DNA from: Glycomyces sambucus
GTDB taxonomy: Bacteria; Actinomycetota; Actinomycetes; Mycobacteriales; Micromonosporaceae
Assembly (NCBI RefSeq): GCF_900102815.1
Contig: NZ_FNGF01000011.1
Span: 1-64,000, forward strand
Reading direction: 5' to 3'
DNA length: 64,000 nucleotides
A program made the position numbers and the translations under genes. Within the stretch, counting starts at the first letter, position 1; each line of letters starts with the position of its first letter. The notes beneath the pieces are model-generated. The model worked only from the letters and a program-made list of their open reading frames with translations. It did no database searches and had not been told where the DNA came from. This document shows, in pieces, positions 15,437 to 23,341 of the stretch.

Positions 15437-16732
15437 ATGGAGCACACCGAAGAGGACACCGTTCCTCTGCACCGGCCGGATGCTCCCGCCTGGTCCCCGT
15501 TCGCGCCGCCAGGCGCGAACCATGTGCTCAGTGCGCCGCCAGGCGCGAACCATGTGCACAGTGCGCCGCCGGAGGTGAACGCGCAGTTCGCGGCCGGCCC
15601 CGAGGCCGTCCACAACCCGCGCACCGCCGACCACGTGCCGAGCGCGCCCCCGCCGACCGCGACGCCGATGCCCGCCGCACCGTCCGTCGCGCCGTCCGGA
15701 ACGGCGCCCGCGAACGGCTGGCCGACGCCGCCGGCGCAGGGGTCCCCCGCGCAGCTCCCGGTGCCGTTCTTCCCCGACCACGCGGGCGCGCTGGAGCGGA
15801 TCGGCGTCACCGCCGACGACTTCGCGTCCCGCCGGGTCGTGCCGCCGCGCGCGCCCGTCGCCGAGACCGGCCTGCGGGGCGCCCTGCACAGGCTCAGCTT
15901 CGGCGTCGTCGCCCTCCCGCCCGGGCCGCGCGAGCGGGCCCGCCAGCGCGCGGTCGAGACCGTGCGCCGCAACTTCGGGGGCCTGCGCCAGATCACCGTG
16001 GTGAACCCGAAGGGCGGCGCGGGCAAGACCGTGGCGGTGCTCATGCTCGCCATGACGTTCGGCCGCCACCGCGGCGGCTACGTGCTCGCGTGGGACAACA
16101 ACGAGACGCAGGGGACGCTGGGCATGCGCGCCCAGCAGGACTTCCATGTGCGCACGGTCCGCGACCTGCTGCGGGACCTCGACCACTTCAAGGGCCCGAC
16201 GGGGCGCATCGGCGACCTGTCGCAGTACGTGCGGGCGCAGGGCGGCGCGATGTTCGACGTGCTCGCGTCGGACGAGTCGGCGACGGCCGGGGAGATGCTG
16301 ACGGCGCGGTCGTTCGGCGACCTGCGCGAGGCGGTCTCGCGGTTCTACAAGCTCATCGTGGTCGACACGGGGAACAACGTGCGCGCCGAGAACTGGCAGT
16401 CGGCGATCGACGCGACGGACCAGCTCGTGGTGACGATGTCGGCGCGGAACGACTCGGCGGAGACGGCGGCGCGGATGCTCGACCACTTGGAGCAGACCGG
16501 GCGGCGCGACCTGGTGCGGGGCGCGGTGTCGGTGGTGTCGATGCCGGCCCACCGCAAGGACGTGGACCTGCCGGCCGTGCAGCGGCACTTCGCGGCCCGG
16601 ACCCGGGCGGTGCTGCTGGCGCCGTACGAGAAGCTGCTGGACTCGGGGGAGCCGATCCGCTACGACTCGTTGAGCAAGGCGTCGTCCGCGGCCTGGCTGC
16701 GCATCGGCGCGGCGGTGGCCGAGGGCCTGTAG
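15437..16732 (+). CDS. MinD/ParA-like ATPase with disordered N-terminus
   Basis: A 431-aa protein. The first about 145 residues are Pro/Ala-rich and probably disordered; they contain two copies of the decapeptide APPGANHVxS (about residues 23-42) and a partial third. The C-terminal domain is a SIMIBI ATPase: deviant Walker A NPKGGAGKTVA (190-200), LAWDNNETQGTLG, and KLIVVDTGNN as Walker B. This architecture resembles actinobacterial MinD-like proteins of type VII secretion loci (EspI-like), but no secretion genes are near. GGGAG precedes the ATG. Its last 73 bases overlap the convergent TetR gene. Confidence 0.82.
   Translation: MEHTEEDTVPLHRPDAPAWSPFAPPGANHVLSAPPGANHVHSAPPEVNAQFAAGPEAVHNPRTADHVPSAPPPTATPMPAAPSVAPSGTAPANGWPTPPAQGSPAQLPVPFFPDHAGALERIGVTADDFASRRVVPPRAPVAETGLRGALHRLSFGVVALPPGPRERARQRAVETVRRNFGGLRQITVVNPKGGAGKTVAVLMLAMTFGRHRGGYVLAWDNNETQGTLGMRAQQDFHVRTVRDLLRDLDHFKGPTGRIGDLSQYVRAQGGAMFDVLASDESATAGEMLTARSFGDLREAVSRFYKLIVVDTGNNVRAENWQSAIDATDQLVVTMSARNDSAETAARMLDHLEQTGRRDLVRGAVSVVSMPAHRKDVDLPAVQRHFAARTRAVLLAPYEKLLDSGEPIRYDSLSKASSAAWLRIGAAVAEGL
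15503..15570 (+). repeat. 30-bp tandem repeat in the MinD-like gene
   Basis: Two 30-bp copies (15503-15532, 15533-15562) differing at one base (GTGCTCAGT vs GTGCACAGT), then an 8-bp partial copy. The period is in frame and duplicates ten residues of the disordered N-terminus. Confidence 0.9.
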
Positions 16733-17325
16733 GAGGCCAGGAGGTCGACCAGGCCGGCGGCGGCGTCGGCGAGCCGGCTCTCGTCCTCGTCGGCGTGGCC
16801 GGTGACGAGCGCGCCCTGGACGAACACGAGGGCGGTGCGGGCGAGGCGGCCGGCGTCGGCGGCCGGGTCCAGTTCGCCGCTCGCGACGGCGCGGGCGAGG
16901 ATCGCGGCGAGGTCCGCTTCGAGGTCGTTCCAGGCGTCCTGGACGCGGCGCATGGTCGCGGGGTCGTCGGCGAGTTCGACCGCGGCGCGGACGATGAAGC
17001 CGCCCTCCTTGGAGTGGCGGACGACGACGTCGAGGAGGTCGGCGAGGGCGCCGAGCGCGTCGCCGCCGGAGTCGTCCTCGTCCTCGGCGCGGCGGGAGAC
17101 GGCGCGCAGCTCGGGTTCGGTGTCGTCTCTATATCGTTGCAGCGCTGTGATGTACAGCTGATGCTTGGAGCCGAACGCGGCGTAGAGCCCGGCGCGGTTC
17201 ATGCCGGTCGCGGCCACGAGGTCCGACATGGAGGTCGCGGAGAACCCCCTGTCCAGGAACACCCGTGTCGCAGCGCGCAGGACTCTGTCCAAATCGGCGT
17301 TCTTATTTCTGCTCACGTTGTGCAC
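16660..17325 (-). CDS. TetR/AcrR family transcriptional regulator
   Basis: A 221-aa repressor-like protein. The N-terminal helix-turn-helix reads LRAATRVFLDRGFSATSMSD and LVAATGMNRAGLYAAFGSKH, classic TetR. The C-terminal about 150 residues form the ligand/dimer domain, resembling TetR_C families with ALVFVQGALVTGHAD. Start is GTG at 17325 (VHNVSRNK) or the GTG four codons later; neither has a strong ribosome site. The 3' end runs 73 bp into the convergent MinD-like gene. It is divergent from the riboswitch-led operon, but no TetR palindrome was identified between them. Confidence 0.87.
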   Translation of the reverse strand: MHNVSRNKNADLDRVLRAATRVFLDRGFSATSMSDLVAATGMNRAGLYAAFGSKHQLYITALQRYRDDTEPELRAVSRRAEDEDDSGGDALGALADLLDVVVRHSKEGGFIVRAAVELADDPATMRRVQDAWNDLEADLAAILARAVASGELDPAADAGRLARTALVFVQGALVTGHADEDESRLADAAAGLVDLLASYRPSATAAPMRSQAADDALLNES

Positions 17326-17418
17326 CGTATCGACACCCGGTGCTACGGGTCAATAACCGGAAGGCGGGAGTTGACTCACGAGGTGCGAGTGAACGGTCGC
17401 ACTGCGAAGCCGTTCGGC

Positions 17419-17448
17419 TTGACACTCCTCGCGGGCACCCGCGAGAAT
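17419..17448 (+). promoter_or_regulatory. Candidate promoter of the cobalamin operon
   Basis: A perfect TTGACA (17419-17424), an 18-bp spacer, and GAGAAT (17443-17448) as a weak -10. It lies immediately before the riboswitch core, where the transcription start is expected. Confidence 0.5.
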
Positions 17449-17596
17449 GGGCGCAAACTGAACAGGCGCCGCGGGGGAAGTCCGGTGAAAGGCCGGCGCT
17501 GACCCGCAACGGTAGTCGCGGTCGTCCCAGGACGACAACCGAGCACCCTTCATTCCCGCCCGGTCCACCCGCGTGAGCCCGAATGCCCGCCGCGCC
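17449..17596 (+). promoter_or_regulatory. Cobalamin (B12) riboswitch
   Basis: The leader holds the conserved B12-box core: GGGGGAAGTCCGGTGAAA at 17473-17490, then CCGGCGCTGACCCGCAAC (17493-17510) and GGTAG. The 3' conserved element GAGCCCGAATGCCCGCCG occurs at about 17575-17592, as expected for closing the aptamer. Downstream, CGCCTGT/ACAGGCG (17610-17631) can form a hairpin before the ribosome site of the first gene, a possible expression platform. Adenosylcobalamin or a related corrinoid is expected to repress the operon. Class assignment is from motif recognition, not a covariance model. Confidence 0.92.
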
Positions 17597-17686
17597 CCCG
17601 ATTTGTCAACGCCTGTCGTGGTCTACAGGCGCTTGCGGCGCCGCCGCCTGCCCGAAGACCCCACTCGCTCAAGGAAAGGTCAGGCA

Positions 17687-19024
17687 ATGCGCCAGCTTGC
17701 CGGCCGTCTGCTCACCGCAGCGGCCCTGCCCGTCACCCTGCTCTCGGTGGCGGTGCCCGCCCACGCCCAGTCCGCCCCGTTCGAACAGCCCGCGGAGGCG
17801 GCCGCCTCGTGGCTGGCCGCCCAGTCCGACGGGACGGCCTGGAACCAGGACCCGGCGACCTCGCTGGACGCGGTCCTGGGGCTCCTCGCCGCCCGTGTCG
17901 GCGGCGACCAGGTCGAGGCGACGCTCCAGTGGCTCAACGACCCGGCGGTCCTCGACCCGTACGTGAACACGGCGGCCGACGGCGCCGCGGGCTTCAACGC
18001 CGGTTCGGCCGGGAAGGTCATGTACACGGTCGCGACCGCGGGCGGGGACCCGACGGACTTCGGCGGGGTCAAGCTCGCCGACGAGGTGGCCGCGGCGCAG
18101 ACCGCGAACGGGACCTACGGCGACGGGACCGCCGGATCGACGGCGTGGGCCGTGCTGGGCCTCTCGCGCACCGACACGCCCGCCGCCGCGACGGCCGCGG
18201 CCGGGCTCGCGGCGGTCCAGTGCCCCGACGGCGGGTTCAACTACGCGGACGTCGACGGCGGGGACGACTGCGTCTCCGACCCGGACACGACCGGCCTGGC
18301 GGTCTCGGCGCTGGTGGCGCTCGGGGAGCCGGGCGCGGCGTCCCTGGAGGCGGCCGTGGCGTGGCTGGAGTCGGCGCAGGCCGAGGACGGCGGGTTCGAC
18401 GGCGGCTTCGGCGCGAACGCGAACTCGACGGCGATGGCGGCGCAGGCGCTGCTCGCGGCGGACCGGTCCGAGGCGGCCGGGCGCGCGGTGGCGTTCCTGC
18501 TGACGCTCCAGTTCGACTGCTCCAGCGACGAGCCGGGCGCGTTCATGTACACCGACCCGGAGGACCCGGACTTCGGCGAGGCGACCCGCCTGCTGGCGAC
18601 CGCCCAGGCGATCGTCCCGGTCTCGGGCCAGAACCTCGCGACGCTCGACGCCTCCGGTGCGGACTCCGAGGTCCCGGCGAACGGCTGCGAGGCCGCGGAC
18701 GCCGGTGACGCCACCACCGCCGCGGCGGACGAGGACGAGTCGGGTTCGTCGTGGCTGCCGTGGGCGATCGTCGCCGCGGTCGTCGTGATCGGCGCCCTGA
18801 TCCTGGTCTTCGCGCTCCGCGCCCGCCGCGGCGGCGACGCTGCGGGCAACGGCGCCGCCGGGTCGGCTCCGGCCGCCGGTGCGAGCACCACCGCTGACGA
18901 GGCCGCCGGTTCGGCTGCGACCGACGAAGTGAAGGACGCGGAGACCGCGGACGAGTCCGGCGCCGAGGGCCCCGCTTCGGGCGAGCCCGAGGCCGACGGC
19001 TCCGACGAGGGCAAGGACAAGTAG
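17687..19024 (+). CDS. Exported, membrane-anchored alpha/alpha-barrel protein (transcobalamin-barrel-like)
   Basis: A 445-aa protein under the cobalamin riboswitch. It has a signal peptide (cleavage near AHA-QS, residue 27), then about 300 residues of helical repeats of the prenyltransferase/squalene-cyclase type with Gly-rich turns (QCPDGGFNYADVDGG near 177; AEDGGFDGGFGANAN near 232). A transmembrane helix at about 353-378 is followed by RARRGG and an about 65-residue Ala/acidic cytoplasmic tail. It lacks the Asp-rich catalytic motif of squalene cyclases as far as I can see. The alpha6/alpha6 barrel of intrinsic factor and transcobalamin belongs to this fold class. Inferred role: surface corrinoid capture for the adjacent ECF transporter. 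AAGGAAAGG precedes the ATG. Confidence 0.8.
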   Translation: MRQLAGRLLTAAALPVTLLSVAVPAHAQSAPFEQPAEAAASWLAAQSDGTAWNQDPATSLDAVLGLLAARVGGDQVEATLQWLNDPAVLDPYVNTAADGAAGFNAGSAGKVMYTVATAGGDPTDFGGVKLADEVAAAQTANGTYGDGTAGSTAWAVLGLSRTDTPAAATAAAGLAAVQCPDGGFNYADVDGGDDCVSDPDTTGLAVSALVALGEPGAASLEAAVAWLESAQAEDGGFDGGFGANANSTAMAAQALLAADRSEAAGRAVAFLLTLQFDCSSDEPGAFMYTDPEDPDFGEATRLLATAQAIVPVSGQNLATLDASGADSEVPANGCEAADAGDATTAAADEDESGSSWLPWAIVAAVVVIGALILVFALRARRGGDAAGNGAAGSAPAAGASTTADEAAGSAATDEVKDAETADESGAEGPASGEPEADGSDEGKDK

Positions 19025-19032
19025 TCCCGCTC

Positions 19033-19989
19033 GTGCCCAGAGACGAACGACACGCAGGCAGCGCCCGCCGATCCGGCGGGCGCTGCCTGCGCGCTGTCGC
19101 ACCCCCGAGCCACCCTTGCTTCCGGGGGCGTCGCGATCGGACACTCCCGACCTCGGGGGGCGGCGCGGCGCTCGCCGGACCGATCGCACCGCCACAAGCA
19201 ATCCGGCTCGATGCGGTCCACGAGCGCACTGCGCCCGCGACCGGCCTCGCGGCGCCGGCGGGTGCCGGGCTCGATCCGGACGCTGTTCGAACCGCAGGTG
19301 CACTGGATCTCGCGCCGCTCGGGGCGACCTGGCGCAGTAGGACGGCCGGGCACGCTTCGACCGGGCTCGATCCGGCGGCGCGACGGAGTACCGCCGGTGT
19401 CCGGTCGGCGGCCCGGCGAGCGGGCGCCGGTCTCGCCGTCGTGCTGCTCCTCCTGCTCGCGGGCCTCGCCGGCCCGGCGTCGTCCGCAACGGCGCAGGAG
19501 CCGTGCGCGGGGGTCACCGTCGTGGTCGACTTCGGCACGCTCGCAACCGATCCGAAGACCGGGTGCGCCGCCGGTCCGGCGGACGGGCTCGATGCGCTCG
19601 CGCAGGCCGGGTTCTCGGTCACCGAGGTCGCCTCCATCCGCGGGATGGTGTGCCGGATCGACGCGCTCCCCGAAACCGACTGCGGCGCTTCACCGCCCGC
19701 CGACGCGTACTGGTCCTACTGGCACGCGAACCCCGGCGACGACGAGTGGACCTACTCGATGGTCGGCGGCGCCGACGCGACTCCCGACCAGGGCGACCTC
19801 GAAGGCTGGGCCTTCGGCGACGGCTCCACGCCGCCCGCTGTCGCGCCCGGCGACGCCGTCGCGTCAGCCGCGCCCGAGACCGAGTCCGAGTCCGAAGGCG
19901 CCGACTGGACCTGGATCGTCGCCGTCGCGGCCCTCGCGATCATCGGCGGGCTCGTGGTGTGGCGGCTCCGACGCGACCGGCGCGCCTGA
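19033..19989 (+). CDS. DUF4430-like (transcobalamin C-terminal-like) anchored exported protein
   Basis: The certain part begins near 19410: basic residues RSAARRAG, a hydrophobic signal (LAVVLLLLLAGLAG), then a small extracellular domain starting at EPCAGVTVVVDFG with Cys pairs and YWSYWHANPGDDEWTYS, a pattern resembling DUF4430, and a C-terminal helix (WIVAVAALAIIGGLVVW) plus RRDRRA. DUF4430-type domains form the beta domain of animal intrinsic factor and transcobalamin. The start is uncertain. The only in-frame starts are GTG at 19033, with no ribosome site and a terminator-like hairpin inside, and GTG at 19441, which removes the basic signal region. Codons before about 19400 are less GC-rich at third positions, so the true start may be non-standard. 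The ecfT-like gene follows at once. Confidence 0.72.
   Translation: MPRDERHAGSARRSGGRCLRAVAPPSHPCFRGRRDRTLPTSGGGAALAGPIAPPQAIRLDAVHERTAPATGLAAPAGAGLDPDAVRTAGALDLAPLGATWRSRTAGHASTGLDPAARRSTAGVRSAARRAGAGLAVVLLLLLAGLAGPASSATAQEPCAGVTVVVDFGTLATDPKTGCAAGPADGLDALAQAGFSVTEVASIRGMVCRIDALPETDCGASPPADAYWSYWHANPGDDEWTYSMVGGADATPDQGDLEGWAFGDGSTPPAVAPGDAVASAAPETESESEGADWTWIVAVAALAIIGGLVVWRLRRDRRA
19053..19091 (+). terminator. 18-bp perfect hairpin between barrel and DUF4430-like genes
   Basis: Arms CGCAGGCAGCGCCCGCCG / CGGCGGGCGCTGCCTGCG with a 3-nt ATC loop, 29 bp after the barrel-gene stop. It may set a lower level of the downstream transporter genes relative to the surface protein. The downstream frame can be read through it only if translation starts at 19033. 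Confidence 0.65.
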
Positions 19990-19991
19990 CC

Positions 19992-21647
19992 GTGCCGACC
20001 GCCGCAGCCGTCCGGCCCATGCGCCGCCGCACCGCCCACCCCGCGGCCTGGTGGGGGTGGGCGCTGCTCCTCGCCACCGCCGCCGGGCGCACGGCGAACC
20101 CGTGGCTGCTGCTCCTCATCGCCGCCGTCGCCGGGCTGGTCGTCGCGTTCTGCCGCGGCGACGAGCCCTGGTCGGGGGCGTACCGCGTGTTCCTCTACAT
20201 CGGACTGAGCGCCGTCGCGGTCCGGATGGCGTTCTACGTGGTCTTCGGCGGGTCGGACGGGCCGACCGTCCTGTTCACGCTCCCTGCGGTGACGCTCCCG
20301 GAGTGGGCCGCCGGGTTCCGGCTCGGCGGGAACGTCACGGCCGAGGGCGCCCTCGCGGCCCTGTACGACGGCCTCCGGCTCGCGACGCTCCTGGTCTGCG
20401 TGGGCGCCGCGAACGCGCTCGCGAGCCCGCGGCGGCTCCTGCGCTCGGTTCCGGCCGCGCTGTACGAGGTGAGCGTCGCGGTCGTCGTCGCATTGTCGGT
20501 GGCGCCGCAGCTCGTGGCCGGCGTCGGCCGGGTGCGGCGCGCGAGGGCCCTGCGCGGCAACACGAGCCGCAGCCCGGCGAACCTCATGCGCACCGTCGTC
20601 GCCCCGGTCCTGCACGACGCGCTTGACCGGTCGCTGCACCTCGCGGCGGCCATGGCGTCGCGCGGCTACGGCCGCGCCGCCGGGGTCCCGGCACCGGCCC
20701 GCCGCGCCACCGGCGCCGCGCTCCTCGTCGGGCTCTTCGGGCTCTGCGCGGGCGCGTACGCGCTGCTGGGCACGACCACGCCCGCGCCGCTCGCGTGGGC
20801 GGTCCTCGCGGCGGGCGCCGCCGCGGCCGTCTTCGGGATCGCGTTCGCCTCCAGGCGGGTCCCGCACACCAGGTACCGGCCGGACCGCTTCGGCCCCAAG
20901 GACTGGGCCGTCGTCGCCTCCGGCGCGGCGGCCGTGATCGGCACCGCCGTCAGCCTCGCGGTCGAGCCCGCCGCGCTGTGGCCCGCCACCGCGCCGCTCC
21001 ACGCACCCCCGCTCCCCCTCGCCGCCGCGGCAGGCGTCCTCATCGCCGCCGCCCCCGCCCTCCTGGTCCCCTCGACACCCGAAGGCATCTCCCGGTCGAA
21101 GGGCGCGCACGCCGCGGAGACCGGCGCACCGGCACCCGGCCGCACGGCGCCGCTTGCCGGTACCAACGGGCGCAATGCGACCGCAGGAGCGACCTCCGCA
21201 GGCCGCGCCGCCACTGTGCAGGACCGCCACGAACGCATTCGTGCCGACAGCGCCAGCGCGGAACCAGACGGTGCCGTACTCGACAGCGCCGCACCAGGCC
21301 CCGCCACCCAAGACCGCGACTCGCATTCAGGCGGCGCCAACGACAACAGCGCGCCACAGGGCGACCCGCATTCCGGTGCCGGCGACGACTCCGCCGCACT
21401 GCACGGCAACCCGCGCGCGGGCACCGCGAGCAACGACATCGCACCGCACGACGACGACCCGCATTCCGGTGCCGGCGACGACTCCGCCGCACTGCACGGC
21501 AACCCGCGCGCGGGCACCGCGAGCAACGACATCGCACCGCACGACGACGACCCGCATTCCAGTGCAGACGACGACACCACCGCACCCGGCGGCAACCCAT
21601 CATCCGATGCGGGCACCGGCACCTCGGCAACGGAAGGCACCCGATGA
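19992..21647 (+). CDS. ECF transporter T component (EcfT/CbiQ family) with repeat tail
   Basis: A 551-aa protein. Residues about 1-360 are a multi-spanning membrane protein of the CbiQ/EcfT family, with the two coupling motifs that contact the ATPases recognisable as RARALRG and AMASRGYGRA. Family members are usually 220-350 aa; here about 190 additional C-terminal residues are hydrophilic and include a 31-residue tandem repeat (starting DPHSGAGDDSAALHGNPRAG). The tail is expected to be disordered. Start: GTG 2 bp after the previous stop; an ATG nine codons on is possible. The stop overlaps the ATPase start (ATGA). Role: transmembrane scaffold of an energy-coupling factor vitamin transporter, by context for cobalamin or a precursor. 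Confidence 0.88.
   Translation: MPTAAAVRPMRRRTAHPAAWWGWALLLATAAGRTANPWLLLLIAAVAGLVVAFCRGDEPWSGAYRVFLYIGLSAVAVRMAFYVVFGGSDGPTVLFTLPAVTLPEWAAGFRLGGNVTAEGALAALYDGLRLATLLVCVGAANALASPRRLLRSVPAALYEVSVAVVVALSVAPQLVAGVGRVRRARALRGNTSRSPANLMRTVVAPVLHDALDRSLHLAAAMASRGYGRAAGVPAPARRATGAALLVGLFGLCAGAYALLGTTTPAPLAWAVLAAGAAAAVFGIAFASRRVPHTRYRPDRFGPKDWAVVASGAAAVIGTAVSLAVEPAALWPATAPLHAPPLPLAAAAGVLIAAAPALLVPSTPEGISRSKGAHAAETGAPAPGRTAPLAGTNGRNATAGATSAGRAATVQDRHERIRADSASAEPDGAVLDSAAPGPATQDRDSHSGGANDNSAPQGDPHSGAGDDSAALHGNPRAGTASNDIAPHDDDPHSGAGDDSAALHGNPRAGTASNDIAPHDDDPHSSADDDTTAPGGNPSSDAGTGTSATEGTR
21363..21575 (+). repeat. 93-bp tandem repeat in the EcfT tail
   Basis: Two essentially identical 93-bp units (21363-21455 and 21456-21548) followed by about 27 bp of a third, diverging copy. 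The unit encodes 31 residues in frame. Identity at synonymous positions implies recent duplication or ongoing homogenisation. Confidence 0.93.
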
Positions 21648-23341
21648 CCGTCGACGCCATCGTGTTCGAGCACGTCACCTTCGCCTACGGGGCGCCGCCT
21701 TCGGGTGCGACCGGCGTCCGCGGCATCGGCGGGCACTCCGCCGACTCGGGCCCGGCCGTCCATCGGCCCGTCCTCGACGACGTGTCGTTCACGCTCCCCG
21801 AGGGCGAGTTCTGCCTGCTCGTGGGCCCCACGGGCGCGGGCAAGTCGACGCTCCTCAAGGCCGTCAACGGGCTCGTCCCCCGCTTCACCGGCGGCGACAT
21901 GCACGGACGCGTCACCGTCGCCGGCCGCGACGTGCGCGGCGCGACCCCCGCCGACCTCGCGGACGTCGTCGGCTACGTCGGCCAGGACCCGCTGGCGGGC
22001 TTCGTGACCGACGAGGTCGAACTCGAACTCGCCTACACCGCCGAGCAGCTCGGGGTCGCCCCCGCGGCGATGCGCAAGCGCGTCACCGAGATCGTCGACC
22101 TCCTCGGCCTCGCCGACGTGCGCGACCGCGCCCTCGCGCAGCTGTCCTCGGGGCAGCGGCAGCGGGTGGCGATCGGCGCGGCGCTCGTCGCCGGGCCGAC
22201 GGCGCTCGTCCTCGACGAACCGACCTCCGCACTCGACCCGACCGCGGCCGACGAGGTCCTCTCGGCGCTGCACCGGCTCGTCCACGACCTCGGGATCACC
22301 GTCCTCCTGGCCGAGCACCGGCTCGAACGCGTCGTCCAATACGCAGACTCTGCCCTCCTCCTCGACGGCGGCCGTTGCACCGCCGGTCCCCTCGGCGAGA
22401 TCCTCGCCCGTTCACCGGTCGCGCCTCCGGTGGTCGGGCTCGGGCGCCTCGCCGGCTGGCCCGGCCCGCCCGTGACGATCCGCGAGGCCCGCCGTCACGC
22501 GGCCCCGCTGCGGAAGATCCTCGCCGAGCGTGCTGGAACCGTAGCTCGGGGTACCGACATCCCGTCCGCGGCGCAGGCCGGGCCGCCTCTGCTGGAGGCA
22601 CGCGGGCTCACCGTCGACTACCCGGGGGTGCGCGCCGTCGCCGGGGTCGACCTGGCCGCCGCCCGGGGCGAGCGCATCGCCCTCATGGGCCGCAACGGCT
22701 CCGGGAAGTCCAGCCTCCTGTGGGCGCTCCAGGGCACCGGGAAGCGCTCGGGCGGGACGGTCGCGATCGGCGGCGCCGACCCGGCCGCGCGGCGCCCCGG
22801 GGAGCGGCGCACCCTCGCCGGGCTCGTCCCCGCCGACGCCGCCGACCTGCTGTACGCCGAGACCGTCGCCGCCGAGTGCGCGGGGGCCGACGAGGACGGC
22901 CGCGCCCCGAAGGGCACGTGCGCGAAGATCCTCGACGACCTCGTGGAGGGCGTCGACCCCGGCGTCCACCCCCGGGACCTCTCCGAAGGGCAGCGGCTCG
23001 CCCTCGCGCTGGCCGTGACCCTCACGGCCGCACCGCCCCTGCTGCTGCTCGACGAGCCGACGCGCGGCCTCGACTACCCCGGGAAGGCCGCGCTCGCCGC
23101 CCGGCTGGGGACACTCGCGGGAGCCGGGCACTGCGTGGTCGTCTCGACGCACGACGTCGAGTTCTGCGCCGAGTTCGCCTCGCGCGTGGTGGTCCTGTCG
23201 GACGGCGAGGTCGTCGCGGACGGCCCGGCCCGGCAGATCACGGCCGCGTCGCCGATGTTCGCGCCGCAGGTGGAGAAGATCCTGCCCGGCTGGATGACCG
23301 TGGCCGAGGTCGAGGCGGCGCTGGAGTCCGGCGATGACTGA
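21644..23341 (+). CDS. ECF transporter ATPase, fused A-A' (double ABC domain)
   Basis: A 565-aa protein with two ABC ATPase domains in one chain. Domain 1: Walker A GPTGAGKST (61-69), signature LSSGQRQRVAIG, Walker B ALVLDEPTSALDP. Domain 2: Walker A GRNGSGKSS, signature LSEGQRLALAL, Walker B LLLLDEPTRGLDYPG, then a His switch VVSTHDVEF. Fused EcfA-EcfA' is typical of actinobacterial ECF systems. It energises import through the T component encoded just upstream. The start overlaps the ecfT-like stop, and the end overlaps the S-component gene by 8 bp, so all three are translationally coupled. Confidence 0.93.
   Translation: MTVDAIVFEHVTFAYGAPPSGATGVRGIGGHSADSGPAVHRPVLDDVSFTLPEGEFCLLVGPTGAGKSTLLKAVNGLVPRFTGGDMHGRVTVAGRDVRGATPADLADVVGYVGQDPLAGFVTDEVELELAYTAEQLGVAPAAMRKRVTEIVDLLGLADVRDRALAQLSSGQRQRVAIGAALVAGPTALVLDEPTSALDPTAADEVLSALHRLVHDLGITVLLAEHRLERVVQYADSALLLDGGRCTAGPLGEILARSPVAPPVVGLGRLAGWPGPPVTIREARRHAAPLRKILAERAGTVARGTDIPSAAQAGPPLLEARGLTVDYPGVRAVAGVDLAAARGERIALMGRNGSGKSSLLWALQGTGKRSGGTVAIGGADPAARRPGERRTLAGLVPADAADLLYAETVAAECAGADEDGRAPKGTCAKILDDLVEGVDPGVHPRDLSEGQRLALALAVTLTAAPPLLLLDEPTRGLDYPGKAALAARLGTLAGAGHCVVVSTHDVEFCAEFASRVVVLSDGEVVADGPARQITAASPMFAPQVEKILPGWMTVAEVEAALESGDD

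Noticed and set aside
17573-17686. N-terminal extension of the barrel protein starting at a GTG inside the leader
   Set aside because: It lies in the 3' conserved part of the riboswitch and has no ribosome site; the signal peptide begins at 17687.
21363-21575. CRISPR array
   Set aside because: The 93-bp units are contiguous and coding, with no spacers.
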